Positions 41,254 to 50,454 of a stretch of 57,296 nucleotides of DNA are shown here, piece after piece. The position numbers and the translations under genes were made by a program. Within the stretch, counting starts at the first letter, position 1. Every line of letters starts with the position of its first letter. Under the pieces are notes generated by a model. The model saw nothing but the letters and a program-made list of their open reading frames with translations. It did no database searches and was not told the DNA's origin. The stretch comes from Bacteroidota bacterium (GTDB lineage: Bacteria > Bacteroidota > Bacteroidia > B-17B0 > Aurantibacillaceae): assembly GCA_016194985.1 (NCBI GenBank), contig JACQAK010000144.1, forward strand, positions 1 through 57,296, given 5' to 3'.

Positions 41254-42219
41254 ATGATTGTCATTACAGGTGCCGCCGGGTTTATAGGAAGTTGTTTAAT
41301 TAGTAAATTAAACGCCGAAGGGCATGAAAACATTATGCTGGTAGATGATTTCACTCAGCTTCAAAAAATTGATAATTTTCACACGAAGAGTTTTGTTCAC
41401 AAAACAGAACGCTCACAATTTTTGGGCTGGTTTGAGGAACATGCGCCTGAAGTTAGTTTTGTATTTCATATTGGTGCCCGAACAGATACTACGGAATTTA
41501 ATGTGGAATTATTTAATGAGTTGAATTTGAACTACACTAAATCTATCTGGACAACATGCGCCAAACATTTTATTCCGATGGTATATGCTTCTTCGGCTGC
41601 TACCTATGGTTTAGGCGAGTTTGGCTATGACGATGATGAAACAAAGATCAACCTTTTAAAGCCTTTGAATCCATACGGAGACAGTAAAAATGATTTTGAT
41701 AAATGGGCCATTACACAAAAAACGTCCCCACCAAAATGGGCCGGGTTCAAATTTTTTAATGTATACGGGCCAAACGAATATCATAAAGGGAGAATGGCTT
41801 CTGTGATCTTTCATTCCTTTAACCAGATCAATGAAAAAGGTCAGGTGAAATTATTTCGTTCGCATAATCCAAACTATACGGATGGCGGTCAATTAAGAGA
41901 CTTTGTGTATGTGAAGGATCTGGTGGATGTATTGTATTTTGCTTTTTCGGAGCCATTAAAAAACGGCATCTACAACTTAGGAAGTGGTAAAGCCCGTACG
42001 TTTCTGGATTTAGCTAAGGCTACATTTAAAGCGCTTGGTAAAGAACCGAATATCGAATTTATTGATACGCCAATTGATATCAGAGATAAGTACCAGTACT
42101 TTACCGAAGCTAATATGAATAAACTGATTCAGCAGGGCTACACCAAACCATTTACCAGCCTGGAAGATGGCGTGCATGATTACGTAACCAATTATTTAGT
42201 TGGGAAGCGTTTTCTTTAA
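41254..42219 (+). CDS. hldD: ADP-glyceromanno-heptose 6-epimerase
   Basis: A 321-residue extended SDR. NADP loop TGAAGFIGS (residues 5-13), S114 in YASSAATYG and the YxxxK pair Y141/K145 in NPYGDSKNDFD, followed by KFFNVYGPNEYHKGRMASVIFH typical of HldD/RfaD. It epimerises ADP-D-glycero-manno-heptose for the LPS inner core. The ATG at 41254 gives the standard MIVITGAAG start. Other heptose genes are not in the window. Confidence 0.9.
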   Translation: MIVITGAAGFIGSCLISKLNAEGHENIMLVDDFTQLQKIDNFHTKSFVHKTERSQFLGWFEEHAPEVSFVFHIGARTDTTEFNVELFNELNLNYTKSIWTTCAKHFIPMVYASSAATYGLGEFGYDDDETKINLLKPLNPYGDSKNDFDKWAITQKTSPPKWAGFKFFNVYGPNEYHKGRMASVIFHSFNQINEKGQVKLFRSHNPNYTDGGQLRDFVYVKDLVDVLYFAFSEPLKNGIYNLGSGKARTFLDLAKATFKALGKEPNIEFIDTPIDIRDKYQYFTEANMNKLIQQGYTKPFTSLEDGVHDYVTNYLVGKRFL

Positions 42220-42286
42220 AAAAATATTTATTTCCTTTTCTGTTACATTAGACTACTTTTCCCTATAACTATTAATCGATGCATTA

Positions 42287-42359
42287 TTCGACCCCGAAGG
42301 GGTCGTACATTAACAGTCAAATAATAGTTTTATTGACATACGACCCCTTCGGGGTCGAA
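42287..42359. repeat. REP-like double hairpin (perfect inverted repeat)
   Basis: A perfect 21-bp inverted repeat (42287-42307 and 42339-42359). Each arm is itself a hairpin with stem CGACCCC/GGGGTCG around GAA or TTC. It is G+C-rich in an A+T-rich gap between convergent genes and is typical in form of REP/BIME units mobilised by REP-associated transposases; it may also terminate transcription both ways. Confidence 0.8.
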
Positions 42360-42397
42360 CAAAACATCAGTAATGCAGGATTAAATAAACGAACAAC

Positions 42398-42745
42398 CTA
42401 AAGATTCGTATCCATCTTGCGGTAATGGATCAAAAAGAAAATGATAAAAAGAAGGGAATAGAAGATATTAAAGTAAAAGCGAAAGGTGTACATGTCTAAA
42501 AACATAAAGGTGATCACTCTGACGCAAAACATGATGATGAATAGCTGAACGCCCCATTGTTTCATGTGCCATACACCAATTAAAGACACAAATTGTAAGG
42601 TGATGATGATACCCAATATCATCGGAATAAAATCGCCCATGCGTTTAATAGAAGGCATGAAGAGCATAGGAAACGCCAGCAATACCAATACAATGGCTAT
42701 CACGGTAACTATACTGATGGATCTTGGGCGCTGTATCAATGCCAT
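42398..42745 (-). CDS. Small membrane protein downstream of MacB-like permease
   Basis: A 115-residue protein with about three to four hydrophobic helices (IVTVIAIVLVLLAFPMLFMP; FIPMILGIIITLQFVSLIGVW; MFCVRVITFMFLDMYTFRFYFNIFYSLLFIIFFLI). No family recognised. It starts 1 nt after the permease stop, so it is translated from the same message. Confidence 0.75.
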   Translation of the reverse strand: MALIQRPRSISIVTVIAIVLVLLAFPMLFMPSIKRMGDFIPMILGIIITLQFVSLIGVWHMKQWGVQLFIIMFCVRVITFMFLDMYTFRFYFNIFYSLLFIIFFLIHYRKMDTNL

Positions 42746-42746
42746 A

Positions 42747-44009
42747 CTAATTTGTTCTGATTGCTTCTACCGGATCTAATTGCGAGGCACCATAGGCAGG
42801 AATAAATCCGCTGATGATTCCAATTAATACCGAGATCGTTAATCCTAAAATAATGTTGGAACGCGTTAAGGTAATTTCCATATCTATAACACCATCAGCG
42901 GCAAAAGTGAGCCCATAAATGAGTAAGAGTCCTATGATCCCTCCGATTAAAGATAAAAACACGGCTTCAAATAAGAACTGCGCCAGAATAAAATAATTTT
43001 TTGCTCCCAATGATTTTTGAATTCCAATTAAATTGGTGCGCTCACGAACGGATACAAACATAATATTGGCAATACCAAACCCGCCTACCAAAATAGAAAA
43101 GCCACCGATGATCGCGCCGGCTATTCCTACAATATCAAATAAACTATCAAAATTCTGACTCAATAAATTGGTTTCGTTCAATGCAAAATCATCATCAGCC
43201 ATGGGTTTCAATCCTCTTACACTGCGCATGATCCCGGTGAGTTCATCTTTTAACTGTTCGTTGGTTACACCTGGTTTGGCTTTTGCAGCAATAAAGGGCT
43301 CATTATTTTCTGATTTCACATCCATGAATAAACGCGCAAAATTATAAGGTACAATGGCCTGATTATCCATACTGTTACCCAACATACTTTCCCCTTCTTT
43401 TTTAAACAGTCCGATCACCTTACAGTTTCTGCCGGCTACTTTAATGGTTTTTCCAATAGGGTATTCATTATTAGGGAACAATCCTTCTGCTAAAGTACTT
43501 CCCAGTAATACCACATTATATCCGCCTTCTGCCTCATCTTCCCTGAAATAACGGCCATCGGTGATCTCAAATGATTTCACCTGTCCGTAGCCATACGACC
43601 AACCCGATACCAGGGCATTTTCGATGGTATTATTATTATGTTTTAAAATTTTACGGGATCCGATCCTGAAACCCACCGCTTCAATTCCTTTTGCCTTACG
43701 CTCTACCTCTGCCAATTCGCTGTATTCAGGAACCGGACGATTCATGTATTTCCACCATGGATAATCAGGTCCAAAGGTCCATGGCCATTTCATAACAAAC
43801 ACCACATTATCCCCAAGGCTTTGAACACTGCCTCTGATGTTTCTTTCTAAACTATCAACAATGGTAAACACTGTAATGATGGCAAAAATACCAATGGTAA
43901 TCCCCAACAAACTAAGGAAAGTCCTTAATTTATTAGCCACCAGCGCTCCCCACGCAAACACAATGCTTTCTTTTAAGAGGGTTAATACCATACTGTAAAT
44001 ATAATTCAT
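42747..44009 (-). CDS. MacB/FtsX-type ABC transporter permease
   Basis: A 420-residue permease. One N-terminal membrane helix (about 28-50, LRTFLSLLGITIGIFAIITVF), a ~230-residue periplasmic MacB-type domain and three C-terminal helices (from about 295) with the FtsX pattern SILVGGFGIANIMFVSVRERTNLIGIQKSLGAK and DPVEAIRTN. MacB-like systems export or work mechanically on lipoproteins and envelope. No ATPase gene is next to it, so the partner must be encoded elsewhere. A GTG or ATG six codons later is an alternative start. Confidence 0.9.
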   Translation of the reverse strand: MNYIYSMVLTLLKESIVFAWGALVANKLRTFLSLLGITIGIFAIITVFTIVDSLERNIRGSVQSLGDNVVFVMKWPWTFGPDYPWWKYMNRPVPEYSELAEVERKAKGIEAVGFRIGSRKILKHNNNTIENALVSGWSYGYGQVKSFEITDGRYFREDEAEGGYNVVLLGSTLAEGLFPNNEYPIGKTIKVAGRNCKVIGLFKKEGESMLGNSMDNQAIVPYNFARLFMDVKSENNEPFIAAKAKPGVTNEQLKDELTGIMRSVRGLKPMADDDFALNETNLLSQNFDSLFDIVGIAGAIIGGFSILVGGFGIANIMFVSVRERTNLIGIQKSLGAKNYFILAQFLFEAVFLSLIGGIIGLLLIYGLTFAADGVIDMEITLTRSNIILGLTISVLIGIISGFIPAYGASQLDPVEAIRTN

Positions 44010-44187
44010 AATCTCATGTCTTGGCTGCTTTTTGTTTTAGCGGTTTTGTAATAGGATGGAGGGGATTAAAAAGAACACAGGTAACGTTAAATGTTTGAGA
44101 TGTTCAACTCAAAAATCACCTTTCATTCTAACACTCTTCGTCATTCGTGTTCCATTAATTTAAGAATGATGATATGCAGATAAATGC

Positions 44188-44195
44188 TATTTTTG
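44188..44195 (+). promoter_or_regulatory. -7 box (TATTTTTG) of the MFS gene
   Basis: Exact TAnnTTTG match ending 5 nt before the ATG at 44201. It lies inside a longer frame that begins at 44174, which argues against the longer protein. Confidence 0.55.
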
Positions 44196-44200
44196 AAATC

Positions 44201-45415
44201 ATGAAAAATCAAAAAAACGCTTTACTGTTCATCTTTATCACCTTGCTGATTGATTGCACGGGCATTGGTATTATCATTCCGGTAACACCAAAGCTGATAC
44301 AGGAACTAATAGGAGGAGATATCAGTCTGGCTTCCAAATATGGCGGATGGCTGGCATTTGCTTACGGTATCATGCAATTTTTATTTTCGAGCGTATTGGG
44401 CGGGCTAAGCGACCGATATGGCAGAAGGCCCATTTTACTGCTTTCGTTGCTGGGCTTAGGAGTTGACTATGTGTTTTTGGCTTTAGCTCCTACCATTATA
44501 TGGTTGTTTGTAGGACGTATGATTGCGGGCATTTCGGGTGCTAGTTTTACAACTGCTTCGGCTTATATAGCAGATATCAGCGAACCTGAAAAACGCGCTC
44601 AGAATTTCGGTATGGTTGGTGCCGCCTTTGGTTTGGGCTTTATTTTAGGGCCCTTAATTGGTGGGTTATTTGCCGATTTTGGATCAAGAGTACCATTTTT
44701 GGTAGCCGCCGGCTTATCGCTTTTAAATGCGCTGTATGGTTTTTTCGTTTTACCGGAATCTTTATCTCAGGAACACCGGAGAGCATTTGATTGGAAACGC
44801 GCCAATCCAATAGGAACTTTTATCAATCTAAAAAGACATAAAGAAATTATATGGTTGATTGTTGTTATATTTTTATTAAACATTGCAGGTCAGTCGCCTC
44901 AATCAACCTGGACATATTACACCATATTAAAGTTCGACTGGTCAACACGTATGGTTGGAGCATCTTTAGCCTTTGTCGGGTTATCTATTGCCATTGTACA
45001 AGGAGGGTTGATACGGGTTATTGTTCCAAAATTAGGTCAGGAAAAATCAGTTTATTTAGGGTTTGCATTTTCGCTTTTGGGATACATTTTATTTGCTTTT
45101 GCAACCCAGGGCTGGATGATGTTTGCCTTTATGATTCCGTTTGCATTAGGCGGAATAGCAATGCCCGCTATTCAAGGAGTTATTTCTAACAGAGTACCGG
45201 ATAATGAACAGGGAGAAATGCAAGGTGCCATTACCAGTTTAATAAGCATAACCTCTATCATTGGACCTGTATTAATGACAGAGTTATTTTATTCATTTAC
45301 ACAAAATAATGCTGCCTTGTATTTTCCGGGAGCTCCATTTATGATGAGTGCCATTTTGGTGGCTATCAGCTTGTTTATTGCGGCATTTACCATTAAAAAA
45401 ATATTGCCGCGTTAA
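44201..45415 (+). CDS. Tet/TCR-type MFS efflux transporter
   Basis: A 404-residue 12-helix drug:H+ antiporter. [24 protein letters not shown] at the start, the loop motif [24 protein letters not shown], then [51 protein letters not shown] match the TetA/TCR branch. Many chromosomal members do not confer tetracycline resistance; the substrate is not predictable. The ATG at 44201 is selected by the promoter position. Stand-alone gene. Confidence 0.92.
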   Translation: MKNQKNALLFIFITLLIDCTGIGIIIPVTPKLIQELIGGDISLASKYGGWLAFAYGIMQFLFSSVLGGLSDRYGRRPILLLSLLGLGVDYVFLALAPTIIWLFVGRMIAGISGASFTTASAYIADISEPEKRAQNFGMVGAAFGLGFILGPLIGGLFADFGSRVPFLVAAGLSLLNALYGFFVLPESLSQEHRRAFDWKRANPIGTFINLKRHKEIIWLIVVIFLLNIAGQSPQSTWTYYTILKFDWSTRMVGASLAFVGLSIAIVQGGLIRVIVPKLGQEKSVYLGFAFSLLGYILFAFATQGWMMFAFMIPFALGGIAMPAIQGVISNRVPDNEQGEMQGAITSLISITSIIGPVLMTELFYSFTQNNAALYFPGAPFMMSAILVAISLFIAAFTIKKILPR

Positions 45416-45463
45416 TTTAAGATTTATTATAGGTCACGATTATTAAAATTGACCAATAACACT

Positions 45464-45471
45464 TAAATTTG
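45464..45471 (+). promoter_or_regulatory. -7 box (TAAATTTG) of the lipoprotein-TPR operon
   Basis: Exact TAnnTTTG match ending 7 nt before the ATG at 45479, consistent with a leaderless message. Confidence 0.5.
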
Positions 45472-45478
45472 GTTATTG

Positions 45479-46075
45479 ATGAAGTTTTTATTGCCCATTA
45501 TAATTACTGCTGCCTGCCTGAGTTTTCTCTCATGTAAAAATACTCATGCTTATGATAAATATATAAAAGAATTAGACAGCTTAAAAATAGTTGTGCAACA
45601 ATCGGTGGATAATTTTAAAACGGTAGACAGTGCCTCCTGCGTATTGGCTTATGCCAGACAATATACCTACTCTCAATTTATTACCACACATTTAAAAGAT
45701 ACGGTTTCGAAAACACTGGCCGAAAATTTACAAAACTTTCAATCAGTTGAAAAAGGATTGCATGACTACCTGGCGTTTCGATCAGAATGGTTAGCCAAAT
45801 CCCAATTATCCATTACCCAGTTGCAAAACCTGGCACACGACCTAAAGAACGGCAGCATTAACGAAGAAGAAGCTGTAGAATTTATTAATACAGAAAAGAA
45901 ACAAGCCGAAACCATCATTGAAGAATTGAAACTAAACACCGAGCTTATCCGAAAACATTTAGACGTTTTCAACCAATCGCTGCCTGCATGTGAAGAACTG
46001 GTGAAACAGCTAAATTCAGGTACTTTGCCTGAACTATTAAAACCCGAAGTCAAACACTTATCAGAAACTCATTAA
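45479..46075 (+). CDS. Lipoprotein with coiled-coil, function unknown
   Basis: A 198-residue predicted lipoprotein: signal peptide to the lipobox LSFLSC (C19), then helical, charged segments (YIKELDSLKIVVQQSVDNF; ALAENLQNFQSVEKGLHDYL; AEEAVEFINTEKKQAETIIEELKLNTELIRKHL-like region) predicted to form coiled coils. No family recognised. It is followed after 1 nt by the TPR protein gene, and they probably act together at the envelope. Confidence 0.75.
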   Translation: MKFLLPIIITAACLSFLSCKNTHAYDKYIKELDSLKIVVQQSVDNFKTVDSASCVLAYARQYTYSQFITTHLKDTVSKTLAENLQNFQSVEKGLHDYLAFRSEWLAKSQLSITQLQNLAHDLKNGSINEEEAVEFINTEKKQAETIIEELKLNTELIRKHLDVFNQSLPACEELVKQLNSGTLPELLKPEVKHLSETH

Positions 46076-46076
46076 T

Positions 46077-47897
46077 TTGAACCGCTTTGTTATATGCATC
46101 TTATGTTTGTTGTCGTTGACGGTTGTTCACGCTCAAAAGATTACTGACGATAAACTGGCGATGCAATATTATGAGCAAAAACAATATGATAAAGCAGTAG
46201 TATATTTTGAGAAATTATATGATAAACTTCCGGACGCTTACTATACCTATTACTTCAAATGTTTAGTTGAAACCAAGGATTATAAAGCCGCTGAAAAGAT
46301 CACCAAAAAACAGATCAAGCGCAGCGAAAGTAATTCGTATTTATATGTGAAGTTAGGCCTTGTATATAAACTCATGAATAATCCTGATAAGGAAAAAGAG
46401 CAGTACACTAAAGCCATCAAAGAACTGATCCCTGAACAAAGCAACATCTTTACCCTTGCTCATGCTTTTGAAGAAATGGAGCTGTATGATTATGCTATTG
46501 AGGTATATAAAAAAGGAAGGAAACAAACACCTAACAGCTATCCGTATTACTATGAAATAGCCGACCTCTATAAAAAGAAAGGCGACTTAAAAGCCATGGT
46601 AAATGAATACCTGGATGCTATTGAGTTTAGGGAAAGCGAGTTGTACACCGCTCAGGCCAATCTTCAACAGTCGTTAGGATATGATGATAAAAACGGTGGT
46701 TTCAATAACCCTATTTTAAAACAGGAACTTCAAAAACGTATCCAGCAAAAACCGGATAAATCTGTTTTTTCGGAGTTCTTAATTTTTCTGCTCAACCAGC
46801 AAAAAGACTTTGAGGGATCCTTTGTCCAATCCAGAGCTCTTGATAAACGACAAAAATCAGACGGCACCCGGTTAATGGATCTGGCAAAGCTATGTGTGAG
46901 TAACGAAAATTATGTTGTAGCCGAAAAATGTTACCAGTACGTCATCAGCAAAGGAAAAGATAATCCTTATTATGACGTGGCCAACATCGAAAAACTAAAT
47001 GCCAACTATTTGCAAATTACCAATCAACCATCTCCGGCCACCGCAGACGTTGTACTTCTGAATGCCAATATGGAAGCTACCATTAAGGCTTATGGCATTA
47101 GTAACTTAACCCTGCCGCTCATTAAAAAATCGGCACTTTTAAAAGCTTATTATTTAAATAAACCACAGGAAGCCATTCAGTCGCTGGAAGATGTGATCAG
47201 CCAATACACCTTTGATAAAAATATCCTGGCGGAGATCAAACTGGATCTGGGGGATATGAATTTATTAGTGGGTAATATCTGGGATGCTTCCCTGCTTTAC
47301 TCACAGGTAGAAAAGGATTTCAAATATGAAACCGTTGGTCAGGCAGCCAAATTCAGAAATGCCAAACTCAGTTACTATGCGTCCGATTTTAAATGGGCCA
47401 AATCCCAGTGCGATGTGTTAAAAGGCGCTACCACTAAAACCATTGCCAACGATGCTTTAGACTTATCCCTTGTGATTACAGACGCTATCGGGATCGACAC
47501 AAACGCCGTTCCTTTAAGCATGTTTGCCTCTGCGGAATTATTGATACTGCAACATCAATACGATAAAGCACTGGCTCGTTTGGACAGCATTAATTCGTTG
47601 TTTAGCGAACACACCTTAGGCGACGACATCTATTATAAAAAAGCAGAAATATACAAGTTAACGAACCGTTATGCAGAAGCAGCAAAGATGTATGAAAACA
47701 TTTTAGAATTTTACCCTACCGAATTATATGGCGATGATGCCTTATTTAAAGAAGCGGAATTATACGAGCGGTATTTGAACGACAAAGAAAAAGCCAAACA
47801 ATTGTATCAGGATATGCTGGTAAAATATCCGGGAAGTATTTATGTGGTTGAAGCCCGTAAACGTTATCGTGATTTAAGAGGAGATATAGTTAACTAA
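46077..47897 (+). CDS. Secreted tetratricopeptide-repeat protein
   Basis: A 606-residue protein with a signal peptide (MNRFVICILCLLSLTVVHAQ) and TPR helices from about residue 25 to 200 and again from about 480 to 600 (YYEQKQYDKAVVYFEKLY; AKMYENILEFYPTELYGDDALFKEAELYERYLNDKEKAKQLYQDML). Probably a periplasmic scaffold. The start codon is TTG at 46077, 1 nt after the lipoprotein stop; any later ATG would remove the signal peptide. Same operon as DUF4139 (18-nt gap). Confidence 0.85.
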   Translation: MNRFVICILCLLSLTVVHAQKITDDKLAMQYYEQKQYDKAVVYFEKLYDKLPDAYYTYYFKCLVETKDYKAAEKITKKQIKRSESNSYLYVKLGLVYKLMNNPDKEKEQYTKAIKELIPEQSNIFTLAHAFEEMELYDYAIEVYKKGRKQTPNSYPYYYEIADLYKKKGDLKAMVNEYLDAIEFRESELYTAQANLQQSLGYDDKNGGFNNPILKQELQKRIQQKPDKSVFSEFLIFLLNQQKDFEGSFVQSRALDKRQKSDGTRLMDLAKLCVSNENYVVAEKCYQYVISKGKDNPYYDVANIEKLNANYLQITNQPSPATADVVLLNANMEATIKAYGISNLTLPLIKKSALLKAYYLNKPQEAIQSLEDVISQYTFDKNILAEIKLDLGDMNLLVGNIWDASLLYSQVEKDFKYETVGQAAKFRNAKLSYYASDFKWAKSQCDVLKGATTKTIANDALDLSLVITDAIGIDTNAVPLSMFASAELLILQHQYDKALARLDSINSLFSEHTLGDDIYYKKAEIYKLTNRYAEAAKMYENILEFYPTELYGDDALFKEAELYERYLNDKEKAKQLYQDMLVKYPGSIYVVEARKRYRDLRGDIVN

Positions 47898-47915
47898 TAT
47901 TTTAAACTAAACAAC

Positions 47916-49643
47916 ATGAAACATCTGTTTTACATTTTATGGCTTCCGGTGTTTGGATTTGCGCAAATTCAAAATCCTGAACAAAGAGTTGAAACTCCTG
48001 CAAAAGCAGTAACACTCTATTTAGATGGTGCTGAAATTAATCAGCAAAAACAAATTACGCTAAATCCTGGCATGACATCAGTGGTTTTTACAAACCTGTC
48101 TTCCAAGCTCATTCCAAAAAGCATACAGGTAAACGCCGGAGAAAACATCAGCGTATTAAGCGTAACTGAAAAACTAAATTTCTTAAACTCCACAACAGAA
48201 ACCCTAAAAATAAAACAATTAAGAGATTCTCTGAAGGATCACGAATATAAAAATCAGCAGATGATTAATGATCGTGAAGCCTATGAAAAAGAGAAAGAAC
48301 TACTCTCCAAAAATATGAGCATTGGCGGAAACGACAAAGGCGTTGCGGTAGCAGAATTAAAACTAGCCGCTGATTTTTACAGAGCCCGTATTAAAGAAAT
48401 AAATGCTGAAATACTAAAACTGAATACCAAACTGAATAGTGATGATGCGATTACCGTTCGTTTGCAAAACGAATTAGAGGAGCTGAATGCCGACGAAAAA
48501 AAACCAAGCGGTGAAATTATTATTTTATTACAAACTGATACCAGAATCTCTACCACAATTGATTTAAAATATGTTGTTTCAGATGCCGGCTGGGCGCCAT
48601 ATTACGAATTAAAAGCCGAAGACATTGGTAAACCTATTACACTGGTATACAGAGCCAGAGTATTTAATAACACAGGTGTAAACTGGTCGGACGTGAAATT
48701 GAAACTCTCTACCTCTGATCCAACAAGAAGTGCATCAAAACCAAACATTGACCCTTGGTATTTAAATTTTAATTCAGGAATCACTTCTTATCAAAACGCC
48801 CGTTTTTTAGATGGTGATGGGTCCAATAACGTGGCACAAAATCAAGCCTATTATCAACAGTCACAAATCAGAACAGAGAATCTTGAAAATCAGGCCGCTT
48901 ATCAATCTTTAAATGAAAGGGATCTGAAATCTTACAACAGTTTTAAACAAAAAGAAAAAACCCAAACCGGCAAAAAAATTGTATATGAAGAAGTGCAGGT
49001 ATCGGAGTTGAGTGCAGAATTTGAAATTAAAAAACCATATTCTATTCCATCAGATGCCAAACCATATATTGTTGAAGTAACTACTTACAGTTTAGATGCT
49101 ACCTATAAACATTACTCCATTCCTAAAGTTGAAAAAGATGCTTTCTTACTGGCAAGGATAACCGGATGGGAAGATCTTGACCTGATAGAAGGCCCTGCTA
49201 ATGTATATTTTGGAGGCACGTATGTCGGGCAATCTTATGTAAATCCCAAAAGCGTAAATGATACACTTGACTTATCTTTTGGGAGAGATAGTAAAGTAAT
49301 TGTTACCAGAACAAAGCTTAAAGATTTTAATACAGAACGATTAATTGGCAATAACCGAAAAGTAAGTTATACCTACGAAATGGTTGTTAAAAACAACAGA
49401 AAAAGCGCCATACAGATAGATCTGGAAGACCAGATCCCTATTTCGCAAAATAGCGAAATTACTGTGGAAGTTCAGGAAGTCTCCAAAGGAACAATTAATA
49501 AAGATGATGGGAAAGTGAACTGGAAATTTTTAATCCCAAGCGGAGAAACACAAAAGGTTATCATTTCCTATACTATCAAATATCCACGGAACAGAAATTT
49601 AGAAATAGATAAAAAATACAGAAAAGTAAGGGCAAAATTTTAA
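47916..49643 (+). CDS. DUF4139 (MuiA-like) domain protein
   Basis: A 575-residue secreted protein. Signal peptide (about 17), an N-terminal DUF4140-like segment (about 25-130: AVTLYLDGAEINQQKQITLNPGMTSVVFTNLSSKL) with a coiled coil, and the DUF4139 beta domain (about 210-575: KYVVSDAGWAPYYELKAEDIGKPITLVYRARVFNNTGVNWSDVKLKLSTSDPT). Homologous to MuiA, named for inhibition of mucoidy; mechanism unknown. Next to a TPR protein and DUF4286. Confidence 0.9.
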   Translation: MKHLFYILWLPVFGFAQIQNPEQRVETPAKAVTLYLDGAEINQQKQITLNPGMTSVVFTNLSSKLIPKSIQVNAGENISVLSVTEKLNFLNSTTETLKIKQLRDSLKDHEYKNQQMINDREAYEKEKELLSKNMSIGGNDKGVAVAELKLAADFYRARIKEINAEILKLNTKLNSDDAITVRLQNELEELNADEKKPSGEIIILLQTDTRISTTIDLKYVVSDAGWAPYYELKAEDIGKPITLVYRARVFNNTGVNWSDVKLKLSTSDPTRSASKPNIDPWYLNFNSGITSYQNARFLDGDGSNNVAQNQAYYQQSQIRTENLENQAAYQSLNERDLKSYNSFKQKEKTQTGKKIVYEEVQVSELSAEFEIKKPYSIPSDAKPYIVEVTTYSLDATYKHYSIPKVEKDAFLLARITGWEDLDLIEGPANVYFGGTYVGQSYVNPKSVNDTLDLSFGRDSKVIVTRTKLKDFNTERLIGNNRKVSYTYEMVVKNNRKSAIQIDLEDQIPISQNSEITVEVQEVSKGTINKDDGKVNWKFLIPSGETQKVIISYTIKYPRNRNLEIDKKYRKVRAKF

Positions 49644-49647
49644 TCAT

Positions 49648-49950
49648 ATGTATATCTACAACGTCACTGTCAGTATCGACAGATCATTAGCCGAAGACTG
49701 GCTCCACTGGATGAAAACCGTTCATATACCCGACGTACTAAAAACGGGTCATTTCACAGGTAATAAGATCTGCAAAGTATTAAATGTAAATGATGAAGGC
49801 GAAACATTTTCGGTGCAGTATTCCTTTGAAAAAATGGAAGATATAGAGGCTTATCAGAAACATCATGCCCCACGGCTACAAGCCGAACATAGCAGCCGCT
49901 ATGAAGGAAAATATGCCGCCTTCAGAACTCTGTTGGAAATTGTATCATGA
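49648..49950 (+). CDS. DUF4286 family protein
   Basis: A 100-residue alpha/beta (dimeric ferredoxin-like) protein: YIYNVTVSIDRSLAEDWLHWMKTVHIPDVLKTGHFTGNKICKVL and a C-terminal YQKHHAPRLQAEHSSRYEGKYAAFRTLLEIV, matching DUF4286 across its length. Function unknown. It overlaps the next gene by 4 nt (ATGA). Confidence 0.9.
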   Translation: MYIYNVTVSIDRSLAEDWLHWMKTVHIPDVLKTGHFTGNKICKVLNVNDEGETFSVQYSFEKMEDIEAYQKHHAPRLQAEHSSRYEGKYAAFRTLLEIVS

Positions 49951-50453
49951 AATACCTGCTACTGATATTCTTTTGCACCCTGTTAAGCTCCGGTTTTTCG
50001 CAAAAGATATTGGAAATAGATATCACTCATTTCAATCATTTTAAATCCGTACAATTATTTAATGACTCGTACCTGGAATATAAACTCAAAGGTGAACACA
50101 GATACAGGATCAACAAAATGGTGAATATGAAAGATAGCCTGATTATTTTTAGTAACGATTCGAGTATTGCCCTTGGTGACATCAAGCGTATCAAATTAAG
50201 GGATGCCAATCACCTGTACCGGTTATTCAGCCGTTTCTTTTACACAGGAGGTGTTTTATTTGTGAGCCTCGATACGTTCAATAATCTGATCAATAACGAT
50301 ACACCTTATATAAAACAAACCGCGGTGATAGCCAGCGCAGGCCTGATTACTATGGGATTCCTTATTCACCAGCTTTCCATCAAACGCATTACAATTAACA
50401 AACATCATTCTCTAAGAATCCTGGAGACAGATTATCAACATTTAAATAAATAG
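49947..50453 (+). CDS. Hypothetical secreted protein
   Basis: A 168-residue protein with a signal peptide (to about 18, SSGFSQ), a beta-rich part (ILEIDITHFNHFKSVQLFNDSYLEYKLKGEHRYRINKMVNMKDSLIIFSN) and a hydrophobic stretch near 130-150. No family recognised. Its start overlaps DUF4286, and its stop lies 1 nt from that of the convergent T9SS paralog, leaving no room for a terminator. Confidence 0.7.
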   Translation: MKYLLLIFFCTLLSSGFSQKILEIDITHFNHFKSVQLFNDSYLEYKLKGEHRYRINKMVNMKDSLIIFSNDSSIALGDIKRIKLRDANHLYRLFSRFFYTGGVLFVSLDTFNNLINNDTPYIKQTAVIASAGLITMGFLIHQLSIKRITINKHHSLRILETDYQHLNK

Positions 50454-50454
50454 G

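Noticed and set aside
44174-44200. Upstream ATG for the MFS transporter
   Set aside because: A -7 box TATTTTTG lies inside this extension, so the transcript would start after it.
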